Shown one piece after another: positions 1 through 6,728 of a stretch of DNA of 7,075 nucleotides; position 1 is the stretch's first letter, and each line of letters begins with the position of its first letter. This stretch comes from an uncultured Veillonella sp. (GTDB lineage Bacteria; Bacillota; Negativicutes; Veillonellales; Veillonellaceae). A program made the translations under genes and the position numbers. Under the pieces are notes generated by a model. It ran no database searches and was not told the origin of the DNA. It saw only the letters and a list, made by a program, of their open reading frames with translations. Location of the stretch: the NCBI RefSeq assembly GCF_900545205.1, contig NZ_UQYC01000081.1:1-7075 (forward strand), in the 5' to 3' direction.

Positions 1-814
1 CTTCTTTTAATTTAGCTACTACTGGTTTCAAATGTTCAGGTAATGCATTTTCTACAAATACGTCACCACCAGCCATAGCAGCTGCAATCAAGTATGTACC
101 AGCTTCGATACGGTCAGGAATAACCGTATGAATCGCACCATGTAATTGAGGTACCCCTTCAATGCGGATTACATTTGTACCAGCACCGCGGATGTTAGCG
201 CCCATTGCATTTAAGAATGTCGCTAAATCAACGATTTCAGGTTCTTCCGCAGCATTTTCGATAACAGTTTTCCCTTCAGCCATGGAAGCGGCCATAATTA
301 CGTTTTCTGTAGCCCCTACACTTGGGAAGTCCAAGTAAATTTGAGTGCCTTTAAGGCCTTCTGGAGCATGAGCATATACATAATCTTCAGTAATTTCAAT
401 TTTAGCACCTAACGCTTCGAAAGCTTTTAGGTGAAGATCAATAGGACGTGCACCGATAGCACAACCACCTGGCATGGAGATTTTAGCCTCCCCTTTACGC
501 GCCAAAAGTGGACCCATTACAAGGAAAGATGCACGCATTTTGCGTACAAGCTCATAAGGAGCTTCCGTAGCAGTCAATGTAGATGCATCGAAGATAATTT
601 CATCATCTGCTTTATTACGAGTAATTTTAACCCCCAAAGACTCGATAACTTGGCAAATTGTACCTACATCTTCCAAATTTGGAATTTCAAGTAATTTACT
701 AGGCGTTGATGCTAGCAAAGTACCGGCAATAATAGGGAGTACCGCATTTTTAGCGCTACTAACACGTACACGGCCTTCCAACCGATTGCCACCTTGAATG
801 ATTAGCTTTTCCAA
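1..814 (-). CDS. murA: UDP-N-acetylglucosamine 1-carboxyvinyltransferase (MurA), 3' end outside window
   Basis: MurA transfers enolpyruvate from PEP to UDP-GlcNAc, the first committed step of peptidoglycan synthesis in the cytoplasm. I translated the minus strand: 271 codons are visible of a family length near 420, so the C-terminal third is off the edge. The N-terminus MEKLIIQGGN leads into SAKNAVLPI, whose Lys22-Asn23 pair is the conserved substrate-binding pair. MPGGCAIGARPID carries the catalytic Cys at about residue 118; a Cys rather than Asp here is the fosfomycin-sensitive form. The start is TTG at 814, chosen because AGGAGGA lies six bases upstream and the N-terminus fits the family exactly; no ATG fits. 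It has its own promoter, being separated from glpX by a terminator. Firmicutes often hold two MurA paralogues; synteny with tal and glpX hints at the MurZ (MurAB) type, but that is inference. Confidence 0.96.
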   Translation of the reverse strand, partial: MEKLIIQGGNRLEGRVRVSSAKNAVLPIIAGTLLASTPSKLLEIPNLEDVGTICQVIESLGVKITRNKADDEIIFDASTLTATEAPYELVRKMRASFLVMGPLLARKGEAKISMPGGCAIGARPIDLHLKAFEALGAKIEITEDYVYAHAPEGLKGTQIYLDFPSVGATENVIMAASMAEGKTVIENAAEEPEIVDLATFLNAMGANIRGAGTNVIRIEGVPQLHGAIHTVIPDRIEAGTYLIAAAMAGGDVFVENALPEHLKPVVAKLKE

Positions 815-820
815 CAGAAT

Positions 821-827
821 TCCTCCT
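821..827 (-). promoter_or_regulatory. Ribosome binding site that fixes the murA TTG start
   Basis: The minus strand reads AGGAGGA, a near-perfect anti-SD complement, six bases before TTG at 814. It supports a TTG initiation codon for murA. Confidence 0.85.
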
Positions 828-846
828 ACACTTTTATATCGATCAT

Positions 847-882
847 CTTGTATGAACTACAAGACGTTGTATTTATAACGTC
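847..882 (-). other. Two adjoining hairpins in the murA leader
   Basis: Two perfect inverted repeats lie end to end between the putative murA promoter and its RBS. GACGTT/AACGTC has 6-bp arms at 863-868 and 877-882 with an 8-nt loop. CTTGTA/TACAAG has 6-bp arms at 847-852 and 858-863 with a 5-nt loop. They share base 863. Neither is followed by a T run, so they are not intrinsic terminators. They could be an mRNA-stabilising or regulatory leader structure, or a DNA operator (the first is a symmetric 20-bp site). The function is unknown. Confidence 0.45.
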
Positions 883-896
883 ATATACTAAATGTT

Positions 897-926
897 ATTA
901 TACTATTTTTCGATATATCTCATCAA
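897..926 (-). promoter_or_regulatory. Putative sigma-A-type promoter of murA
   Basis: On the minus strand, TTGATG (926-921) is followed after 18 bases by TATAAT (902-897), a perfect -10 box. Transcription would start near 890, giving a leader of about 75 nt before TTG at 814. It lies just downstream of the glpX terminator, as expected for a separate murA transcript. Confidence 0.6.
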
Positions 927-946
927 GAGAATGTGAGAAAATACTG

Positions 947-976
947 AGAAAAAAAGCCCCTCAATTTGAGGGGCTT
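947..976 (-). terminator. Intrinsic terminator of the serS-tal-glpX unit
   Basis: A perfect 10-bp stem (AAGCCCCTCA at 954-963 with TGAGGGGCTT at 967-976) encloses a 3-nt loop. On the minus strand it runs straight into a seven-T tract (953-947 region). It begins five bases after the glpX stop codon. GC-rich stem plus T run is the classical Rho-independent form. Confidence 0.93.
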
Positions 977-981
977 ACTTT

Positions 982-1944
982 TTATTTTGCTTTTAAGGAT
1001 TTTAGCTTTTCATCCATATGTACTGTGTCTAAGAAACGAACAGTGCCAGTTTTAGAACGCATTACGATAGTATGTGTACGCGCACCACCTGGGAAGTATT
1101 GAATAGCATTCAATAAGTTACCGCGAGTAATAGCAGTAGCCGCGAAGATAACATCATCTGTACGAACTAAATCATCCAATGTAAGTACTTGATTTACATC
1201 GGTAATACCCATTTCATGACAACGACGAATTTCTTCTTCTGTTTCTGGTTTCAAGCGGGCTTGCATATCGCCACCTACGCATTTCAAAGCAGCTGCAGCC
1301 AATACGCCTTCTGGTGCACCACCAGTACCAACAACCATGTGTACCCCAGAACCTTCAATACAACATTCCATAGCTGGGTTAACATCACCATCAGAAATTA
1401 ACATAATACGTGCACCAAGATCACGGGCTTCTTTCATCAAACCATGATGACGTTCACGATCAAGCATAACAAGTGTAATTTCATCGACATTGCGATTCAT
1501 TTTTGCCGCTACATTTTTGATATTTTCAGTTAAAGATTTAGTAATATCGATAGCACCTGCACCACGAGGACCAACGCAAAGTTTTTCCATGTACATATCT
1601 GGTGCATGTAACAAGCCACCTTTTTCAGCAATAGCCATAACTGCAATCGCACCATTTTGGCCTTTTGCAATCAAGTTTGTACCTTCAATTGGGTCAACTG
1701 CGATATCTACTTCTGGACCACCAGCACCTACATGTTCACCAATGTAAAGCATAGGCGCTTCATCAATTTCGCCTTCGCCGATAACTACTGTACCAGAAAT
1801 ACGAACAGAGTCAAATGCTTGACGCATTGCATCTACAGCAAGACCATCCGCTGCATCCTTTTGACCGCGGCCAAGTAACCGACCACTGCGTAAAGCAGCC
1901 GCTTCAACGACACGAGCAAATTCCAAAGATAATGTACGATCCAT
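982..1944 (-). CDS. glpX: Class II fructose-1,6-bisphosphatase (GlpX)
   Basis: This enzyme hydrolyses fructose 1,6-bisphosphate to fructose 6-phosphate, the gluconeogenic step opposing phosphofructokinase, in the cytoplasm with Mn/Mg. The 320-aa length is normal for GlpX (E. coli has 336). Family signatures are in order: AADG with Asp33; VIGEGEIDEAPMLYIGE at 54-70 with Glu57 and Glu59; AVDPIEGTN at 82-90 with Asp84 and Glu87; and a glycine-rich VVGTGGAPEG loop near residue 205. Asp33, Glu57, Asp84 and Glu87 match the metal-binding acids known for GlpX. The ATG at 1944 has AAGGAGG six bases upstream. It sits 66 bp after tal and ends at a strong terminator, so it is the last gene of the serS-tal-glpX unit. 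With transaldolase it would supply hexose and pentose phosphates in an organism growing on organic acids. Confidence 0.97.
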   Translation of the reverse strand: MDRTLSLEFARVVEAAALRSGRLLGRGQKDAADGLAVDAMRQAFDSVRISGTVVIGEGEIDEAPMLYIGEHVGAGGPEVDIAVDPIEGTNLIAKGQNGAIAVMAIAEKGGLLHAPDMYMEKLCVGPRGAGAIDITKSLTENIKNVAAKMNRNVDEITLVMLDRERHHGLMKEARDLGARIMLISDGDVNPAMECCIEGSGVHMVVGTGGAPEGVLAAAALKCVGGDMQARLKPETEEEIRRCHEMGITDVNQVLTLDDLVRTDDVIFAATAITRGNLLNAIQYFPGGARTHTIVMRSKTGTVRFLDTVHMDEKLKSLKAK

Positions 1945-2010
1945 AATAGGCCTCCTTATAAGTCCTGTGTGTATTGTAATATGACTCTTACATTGAGCCG
2001 AATACTTAAC

Positions 2011-2655
2011 TTATTGATTAGCTTGTTTCCAATCTGCCATAAATTTTTCAAGCCCTGCATCCGTCAACGGATGTTTCATAGCTTGCATAAGTACTTTGAA
2101 TGGCACTGTTGCAATATGAGCACCGGCTTTAGCACATTGTATGATATGCAATGGTGTTCTCACACTAGCTGCAATAATTTCAGTTTCAATACCATGAATA
2201 GCAAATATGTCTGCAATATCTTGAATTAATGTAAGGCCATCCATGCTGATATCATCAATGCGACCCACAAATGGGCTCACATAGGTAGCACCTGCACGGG
2301 CTGCTAACAAGGCTTGATTGGCAGAGAAGATTAAAGTTACATTAGTTTTAATACCTTCTTTGCTCAAAACAGCAACAGCTTTAAGCCCTTCTGGAGTCAT
2401 AGGCACTTTAATAACCACATTAGAGCCTAATTTTACTAAATCATGAGCTTCAGCAATCATACCTTCTGCATCAGAAGCAATAACCTCTGCACTTACAGGT
2501 CCCTCTACAAGATTTGCAATTTCAGAAATAACTTGTTTTAAATCGCGTTTAGCTTTCACGATAAGGGATGGGTTAGTAGTAACACCATCGATAAAACCAA
2601 AAGCATACGCTTCTTTTATCTCATCAAATTCTGCGGTATCAATAAAGAACTTCAT
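2011..2655 (-). CDS. tal: Transaldolase, small TalC/FSA-like type
   Basis: A 214-aa single-domain aldolase barrel of the MipB/TalC family, cytoplasmic, moving a dihydroxyacetone unit between sugar phosphates in the non-oxidative pentose phosphate pathway. Seen: GVTTNPSL at 24-31, the Schiff-base lysine in VVIKVPMTPEG (Lys83), and an SPFVGRID segment (127-134). E. coli fructose-6-phosphate aldolase has Gln59 and Tyr131 at two catalytic positions. Here the aligned residues are Glu57 (SAEVIAS) and Phe129, the transaldolase state, so I call transaldolase rather than FSA. I chose ATG at 2655 over the in-frame TTG at 2658 because GAGGGGG lies six bases before the ATG. The gap to the serS stop is only 13 bp, and its RBS abuts that stop, suggesting co-transcription and perhaps translational coupling. 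It is followed by glpX. Confidence 0.94.
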   Translation of the reverse strand: MKFFIDTAEFDEIKEAYAFGFIDGVTTNPSLIVKAKRDLKQVISEIANLVEGPVSAEVIASDAEGMIAEAHDLVKLGSNVVIKVPMTPEGLKAVAVLSKEGIKTNVTLIFSANQALLAARAGATYVSPFVGRIDDISMDGLTLIQDIADIFAIHGIETEIIAASVRTPLHIIQCAKAGAHIATVPFKVLMQAMKHPLTDAGLEKFMADWKQANQ

Positions 2656-2661
2656 CAAATG

Positions 2662-2668
2662 CCCCCTC
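2662..2668 (-). promoter_or_regulatory. Ribosome binding site of tal, abutting the serS stop codon
   Basis: The minus strand reads GAGGGGG immediately after the serS TAA and six bases before ATG at 2655. This favours ATG 2655 over the TTG one codon earlier, and places tal translation directly behind serS termination. Confidence 0.7.
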
Positions 2669-3949
2669 TTATTTTGCTGCCTTGATTACTTCTACGCCAC
2701 CCATGTAAGGAACAAGTACCTTAGGAATTACAACAGAACCATCAGCTTGTTGGTAATTTTCCAAGATAGCTGCTACTGTACGGCCCACAGCAAGACCAGA
2801 GCCATTTAATGTATGAAGGAATTCTGGTTTACCTTTAGGTCCACGACGGAATTTAATATTTGCACGACGAGCTTGGAAATCAGTCATATTGGAGCAAGAA
2901 GAGATTTCTCTGTACTTGCCTTGAGCTGGCATCCATACCTCTACGTCATATGTTTTAGCAGAACCAAAGCCAATATCACCTGTGCAAAGTGTAATGACAC
3001 GGAATGGTAATTCCAATAAGCGCAATACTTCTTCTGCATTATCAGTTAACTTTTCTAATTCTGCGTAAGAATCTTCAGGTTTAGCTAATTTAACCATTTC
3101 AACTTTATTGAATTGATGTTGACGGATAAGACCACGTGTATCACGACCTGCAGAACCAGCTTCAGCACGGAAGCACGCTGTAAATGCAGTATAGTATTTA
3201 GGCAACTCTTCTTCGCTCAAGATTTCACCGCTATGATAATTAGTCAATGTAACCTCTGCTGTAGGGATCAAGAAGTATTCTGTATCCTCTACATGGTACA
3301 TATCTTCAGCAAACTTAGGTAATTGACCAGTACCTGTCAAAGTCTCACGAGTTACCATATATGGAGTCATCATTTCAGTGTAGCCTTGTTTATCTACATG
3401 AAGATCAACCATGAAGTTAATAAGAGCACGTTCTAAACGAGCACCTAAACCTTTATATACTGTGAAACGAGCACCGCTCATTTTACCAGCGCGATTGAAA
3501 TCAAGAATGTCGAGATTTTCACCTAAATCCCAATGAGCTTGTACATCAAAGTCGAATTGACGTGGTTCGCCCCATTTGCGTTGTTCTACATTTTCATCTT
3601 CATCAGCACCAACAGGAACAGATGCATCACACATGTTTGGCAACATCAATGCCGCATCACGTAATTTTGCTTCTACATCGCGAATACGATTATCAAGCTC
3701 AGCAATATCATCGCCTACTTTTTTCATTTCTGCGATTTTATCATCCGCATTTTCTTTATTGCGTTTTAATTGGCTAATCTCTTCAGTTACGGAGTTACGA
3801 AGAGCTTTTAACTCCTCTACTTTACCAATCAACTGACGACGTTCATCATAAGCGGATACAAAGGTTTCTAAATCGCCTTTCGTATGACGATTATCTAAGT
3901 TTTGTTGTACTAAATCAATATTTTCACGGACAAATTTCAAGTCTAACAT
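2669..3949 (-). CDS. serS: Seryl-tRNA synthetase
   Basis: SerRS charges tRNA-Ser (and tRNA-Sec where present) with serine, as a cytoplasmic dimer. The length from ATG 3949 is 426 aa, standard for bacterial SerRS. Residues 1-105 form the N-terminal tRNA-binding arm, with a charged heptad-rich coiled coil at about 30-100. The class II catalytic core follows: motif 1 around 173-199; TAE at 230-232 for serine binding; motif 2 from FRAEAGSAGRDTRG at 260; ISSCSN at 349-354; and motif 3 GSGLAVGRTVAAILE at 383-397. The reading frame extends upstream to a TTG at 3970, but ATG 3949 has GAGG eight bases before it and gives the family N-terminus MLDLKFVREN. It is the first gene of a probable serS-tal-glpX operon. 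No T-box element is visible in its 124-bp upstream gap. Confidence 0.97.
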   Translation of the reverse strand: MLDLKFVRENIDLVQQNLDNRHTKGDLETFVSAYDERRQLIGKVEELKALRNSVTEEISQLKRNKENADDKIAEMKKVGDDIAELDNRIRDVEAKLRDAALMLPNMCDASVPVGADEDENVEQRKWGEPRQFDFDVQAHWDLGENLDILDFNRAGKMSGARFTVYKGLGARLERALINFMVDLHVDKQGYTEMMTPYMVTRETLTGTGQLPKFAEDMYHVEDTEYFLIPTAEVTLTNYHSGEILSEEELPKYYTAFTACFRAEAGSAGRDTRGLIRQHQFNKVEMVKLAKPEDSYAELEKLTDNAEEVLRLLELPFRVITLCTGDIGFGSAKTYDVEVWMPAQGKYREISSCSNMTDFQARRANIKFRRGPKGKPEFLHTLNGSGLAVGRTVAAILENYQQADGSVVIPKVLVPYMGGVEVIKAAK

Positions 3950-3957
3950 ACTATAAA

Positions 3958-3961
3958 CCTC
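3958..3961 (-). promoter_or_regulatory. Ribosome binding site deciding the serS start
   Basis: GAGG on the minus strand sits eight bases before ATG 3949. The upstream TTG at 3970 has no comparable purine-rich site, so the shorter protein is preferred. Confidence 0.6.
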
Positions 3962-4002
3962 ATCTTCCAACTATGCTACGAACAATATATTCAATACGTT
4001 TA

Positions 4003-4062
4003 AGTATACCATATATTGGTGTATTTATCATTAAATTATAAGATATCTACTAGTTTTGTCTT
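4003..4062 (-). promoter_or_regulatory. Putative serS promoter region (two overlapping candidates)
   Basis: Candidate 1 on the minus strand: AAGACA (4062-4057), 16-nt spacer, perfect TATAAT (4040-4035). Candidate 2: ATGATA (4031-4026), 17-nt spacer, TATACT (4008-4003). Each has a good -10 and a 4/6 -35 box. I saw no terminator between the upstream transporter gene and serS, so read-through may also contribute. Confidence 0.45.
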
Positions 4063-4073
4063 TAATTTTTATA

Positions 4074-5027
4074 CTATTCATCATCATCTTCTTCTAGTAA
4101 ATAATCTTTTGCCATCCATTTTCGAGTGCCTGTGAAAGAAATTGTAACCCATTTTTCCGTTGGATTCCCTCCGATTTCTTGGTCAATTTCATTGCGAATC
4201 GCATCGATTTCAGCAATCGTTTGATACGGAAAATTCTTGCGAACTAAAATATCAATTTCAATAATTCGAGTGTTGCCATATACTTGTACGCTAGAAACAT
4301 AATCCTTGAAATTGTACTTTTCCATAAAGCGATCCATAATTTCCTGCACTTCATTATGTAATGAAGTTGGTGCCCACCCCAACACTTGTTTTACAGATGG
4401 GATGATAATGCGGAACGCAGACGGTATCATTTGCACCGCTAATACAACGAGAACAATGGGGTCAATATAAGCTGCCCAATCAGCATATTCAGTTCCTTCT
4501 AACATGATAGCTACGACGAAACTGATTAAGATAGCTGCTTCTAACAAAGCATCAACATACCAACTTACATTATCAAATTTAATTAAGTTGGACTGCAGAC
4601 TCTTATTAATGCGACGCACATATAAGTAATATATTGTGTCCGCCACTGTAAAGAAAATAGCATAGTAAATAGCGGGTCCAAAATCTACATGACGGCCACC
4701 CGATATAAGGTCTGTAATGCCACTAGATAGGGCATAAATTACGATTAGTAATATAAAGAATCCTTCTACAGCTAGTACCAAAGGTTCAAACTGCCAATAG
4801 CCAAATTGAAAGCGCTTACTCGTTTCACGGGCTATTAACTTGGCCGTCATGAGCATCATGATCTTAATAACAACATCGACAAAAGAAAATACACCATCTA
4901 ATAAGACCGCACTAGAACCGGTGACAATCCCCATTATAGTACCACTTACCGCTACAAGAGCCATTAGCCCAACAGATTGCATAAGTAACTTCTGTTCTAT
5001 AGAGCGCCTTGCCCCTAATATATCCAT
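4074..5027 (-). CDS. Cation diffusion facilitator (CDF) family transporter, divergent metal site
   Basis: An inner-membrane, probably proton-coupled metal efflux protein by family; the substrate is unknown. From ATG 5027 it has 317 aa with six hydrophobic segments, at about 16-36, 38-60, 82-102, 117-137, 155-177 and 185-209, then a soluble C-terminal domain with an acidic tail (EEDDDE). TM6 carries DPIV (189-192) and the TM2-TM3 region carries FGYWQFEPL (75-83), resembling the divergent COG3965-like branch. In TM2, D-x6-D (Asp44, Asp51) is present but the usual His/Asp between them is Phe47. In TM5 the usual HxxxD is SxxxD (Ser155, Asp159). I prefer ATG 5027, preceded by GTGGGG six bases away, over the in-frame GTG at 5039, which has no RBS. 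It appears to have its own promoter. Confidence 0.85.
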   Translation of the reverse strand: MDILGARRSIEQKLLMQSVGLMALVAVSGTIMGIVTGSSAVLLDGVFSFVDVVIKIMMLMTAKLIARETSKRFQFGYWQFEPLVLAVEGFFILLIVIYALSSGITDLISGGRHVDFGPAIYYAIFFTVADTIYYLYVRRINKSLQSNLIKFDNVSWYVDALLEAAILISFVVAIMLEGTEYADWAAYIDPIVLVVLAVQMIPSAFRIIIPSVKQVLGWAPTSLHNEVQEIMDRFMEKYNFKDYVSSVQVYGNTRIIEIDILVRKNFPYQTIAEIDAIRNEIDQEIGGNPTEKWVTISFTGTRKWMAKDYLLEEDDDE

Positions 5028-5062
5028 CAAGTACCCCACTTTCTTAATTTATACATCTTTTT

Positions 5063-5090
5063 ATTATACACCAAGGGCATTGATGCGCAA
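5063..5090 (-). promoter_or_regulatory. Putative promoter of the CDF transporter gene
   Basis: A perfect TATAAT (5068-5063) lies 16 bases after a weak TTGCGC (5090-5085) on the minus strand, just past the guaD terminator. The expected start is near 5056, giving a leader of about 30 nt. Confidence 0.5.
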
Positions 5091-5098
5091 CACGAGGT

Positions 5099-5138
5099 CA
5101 AATAAAACAGGTAGCTTGCATGCTATACAAACTACCTG
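5099..5138 (-). terminator. Intrinsic terminator of guaD
   Basis: On the minus strand CAGGTAGTTTG (5138-5128) pairs with CAAGCTACCTG (5118-5108), an 11-bp stem with one G-T pair and a 9-nt loop, followed by TTTTATTT. It starts 55 bases past the guaD stop. The 5139-5193 stretch between them holds no other feature I can support. Confidence 0.88.
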
Positions 5139-5193
5139 CTAAAGATGTTATTTAAATTTTGTTTCCCTTTTTAACGTTATTAGAGCTGAAATA

Positions 5194-6474
5194 TCAACCT
5201 TGAGGATTAGGTAATACGTGGCCCGCTACATAGCGCTCAACGATATGTCGATCATCACCAACATATAACCAACGCTCTAACCGCTCCTCTAAGGTGCGTT
5301 CATTCGGGTCAAATAGTGATGTATCATCAATGATAAGGGCATCTAGGTCACAACCTTTTTCAAAGCTCCCAACCTTACCAAAGAACCTGCCTCCACCCTT
5401 TGTAGCCATGTAGAAGGCTTCACTTAATGTGAGGGGCGCATAATTTGAATCTACTTCCACCCATTTCATTTTGGATAATCCAATTGCTTCTGTAAGAACC
5501 TTTGCCATTGATACCATATGACCGCCTGAGATATCAGAACCTAAACCAATGGGTATATTCCGTTTCATTAGCTTACGAATCGGTGCAATACCACTTGATA
5601 GGTTTACATTTGAAAATGGACAATGAGATACCATAGTTTGTGTTTCAGCCATACGATCCATCTCTCCATCACTCAAATGAATGCAATGAGCCATTACCGT
5701 TGGCGTCCGCCCCATCAATTTATGTTCATAATACACATCTGTATAATTTGGTGACTCAGGATATAATGCTGATACCCAATCAATTTCACCGTGATTTTCA
5801 GATAAATGGGATTGAACTGGAACCTTGTACTCTTCTGATAATGTACCAAGGCCATCCATCAACTCGCTCGTGCAAGATGGTACAAACCGAGGGGTAATAA
5901 TAGGTTTTACTAAAGGGCCAAATGAAACAGATTCTTCTAACCACTCTTTAGTATCCACTAATGATTGATTCGTTTCTTCAATCAAGAAATCTGGACTATT
6001 GCGGTCCATATTAACCTTTCCAACATAGGCAGATAATCCAGCTTTTTGTAAAAGTTCCATCAACACTAATGTGCTCTCTTTATGGATAGTGCCGAACAAT
6101 ATGCTTCTAGTAGTCCCATTGCGCCATAAGTCTTGTACAAAGGCACCATATACTAGCCGTGCATAATCTAGATCACTAAACTTTGCCTCCTCAGGAAATG
6201 TATAGGTTTCTAACCAAGGTAAAAGTTCTTTATCCATCCCAAGGCCACGATTACAATACTGTGGAGCATGTGCATGTGTATCTACAAACCCTGGAATAAT
6301 GAGATTATCACCATAATCAGTAACCTCACAATCTGCATAGGCTGGTGGAATACTTTCACCACAATATACGACTACACCATCTACGGCAATGATATAGCCA
6401 TGTTGAATCGATATAAATTCAGAAGGACGCGGTGTATATAAGATATTACCTTTTAAAATAACTGTCGAATCCAT
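5194..6474 (-). CDS. guaD: Guanine deaminase
   Basis: It converts guanine to xanthine and ammonia in cytoplasmic purine salvage and catabolism. The 426-aa protein belongs to the amidohydrolase superfamily, with metal and catalytic residues in order: PGFVDTHAHAPQ at 61-72 (His67, His69); SHLSEN at 222-227 (His223, Glu226); AHCIHLSD at 262-269 (His263); and GLGSDISGG at 310-318 (Asp314). PRFVPSC at 195-201 matches the guanine-deaminase PRF substrate segment, which separates it from chlorohydrolase-type relatives. ATG 6474 has GAGGAGG just upstream, with a short spacing of about four bases. It ends at its own terminator, so it seems monocistronic at its 3' end. A remnant of an NCS2 purine permease lies directly upstream, suggesting that transporter and deaminase once worked together. 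Confidence 0.93.
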   Translation of the reverse strand: MDSTVILKGNILYTPRPSEFISIQHGYIIAVDGVVVYCGESIPPAYADCEVTDYGDNLIIPGFVDTHAHAPQYCNRGLGMDKELLPWLETYTFPEEAKFSDLDYARLVYGAFVQDLWRNGTTRSILFGTIHKESTLVLMELLQKAGLSAYVGKVNMDRNSPDFLIEETNQSLVDTKEWLEESVSFGPLVKPIITPRFVPSCTSELMDGLGTLSEEYKVPVQSHLSENHGEIDWVSALYPESPNYTDVYYEHKLMGRTPTVMAHCIHLSDGEMDRMAETQTMVSHCPFSNVNLSSGIAPIRKLMKRNIPIGLGSDISGGHMVSMAKVLTEAIGLSKMKWVEVDSNYAPLTLSEAFYMATKGGGRFFGKVGSFEKGCDLDALIIDDTSLFDPNERTLEERLERWLYVGDDRHIVERYVAGHVLPNPQG

Positions 6475-6544
6475 ATAACCTCCTCGCGTAATTAGAGCCC
6501 TAAAGTGCTAAGCTCATATAACACGCTAGTTTTTTCTTTAATAG

Positions 6545-6597
6545 ACTATGCTATATGATTCATAGTATATGCTATTTAAATAGCAAAGTGAATGATG
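6545..6597 (-). promoter_or_regulatory. Putative guaD promoter with palindromic operator-like site
   Basis: TATACT (6569-6564) lies 17 bases after TTCACT (6592-6587, inside the end of the permease remnant) on the minus strand. The spacer (6570-6586) contains a perfect 16-bp palindrome, TGCTATTTAAATAGCA, at 6570-6585. Downstream there is an ACTATG/CATAGT inverted repeat (6545-6550 and 6561-6566). TATGCTAT occurs twice, at 6547-6554 and 6568-6575, 21 bp apart. This arrangement resembles a repressor-controlled promoter. The regulator is unknown, and the -35 match is only 4/6. Confidence 0.4.
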
Positions 6598-6728
6598 AAC
6601 GCCACAGTCATGATGTACATAATAGGATGAATTTCATGACGACGGCCCGTTGTCAGTTTAATCAATGTATAAGAAATTTTAGTAATTCCTACAGTCCTTA
6701 TATTAAATCGTATAAATTTACACTTCAT
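6576..6728 (-). pseudogene. Remnant: C-terminal end of an NCS2-family purine permease
   Basis: Translating the minus strand between the decarboxylase and guaD gives ISYTLIKLTTGRRHEIHP (about 6674-6621), then a hydrophobic segment from IMYIMTVAF ending in FAI and a TAA stop at 6578-6576. This is the typical C-terminus of AdeP/GhxP/PbuG-like hypoxanthine/guanine/adenine permeases, ending in 'YTLIKL-(L/V)TG...E(V/I)HP(I/L)M' and a last membrane segment. Those proteins have about 430-490 residues; only some 35-40 related codons remain. Further upstream the frame (through KFIRFNIRTVG) no longer looks like the family. It remains open to an ATG at 6728 overlapping the decarboxylase gene by 11 bp, giving a 50-codon ORF without a clear RBS. 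I read it as a deletion remnant. Expression as a tiny membrane peptide is possible but unsupported. Confidence 0.7.

Noticed and set aside
431..1102. Plus-strand open frames over murA, its leader and the glpX end, and similar ones elsewhere on the plus strand
   Set aside because: They lie antisense to confidently assigned genes or cross the terminator, have no recognisable domains, and show low-complexity translations typical of antisense shadows.
3950..3970. Longer serS from TTG at 3970
   Set aside because: It adds seven residues not typical of SerRS, and has no RBS; ATG 3949 has both an RBS and the family N-terminus.
3950..4073. Possible T-box riboswitch upstream of serS
   Set aside because: T-boxes often precede serS in Firmicutes, but this gap is only 124 bp and I see neither the conserved T-box sequence nor a terminator/antiterminator pair.
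5028..5039. Longer CDF protein from GTG at 5039
   Set aside because: No Shine-Dalgarno-like sequence precedes it; GTGGGG in this stretch is better placed as the RBS for ATG 5027.
6475..6575. Possible purine riboswitch upstream of guaD
   Set aside because: The conserved guanine/adenine aptamer core and its three-stem layout are absent; the region is simple AT-rich repeats.
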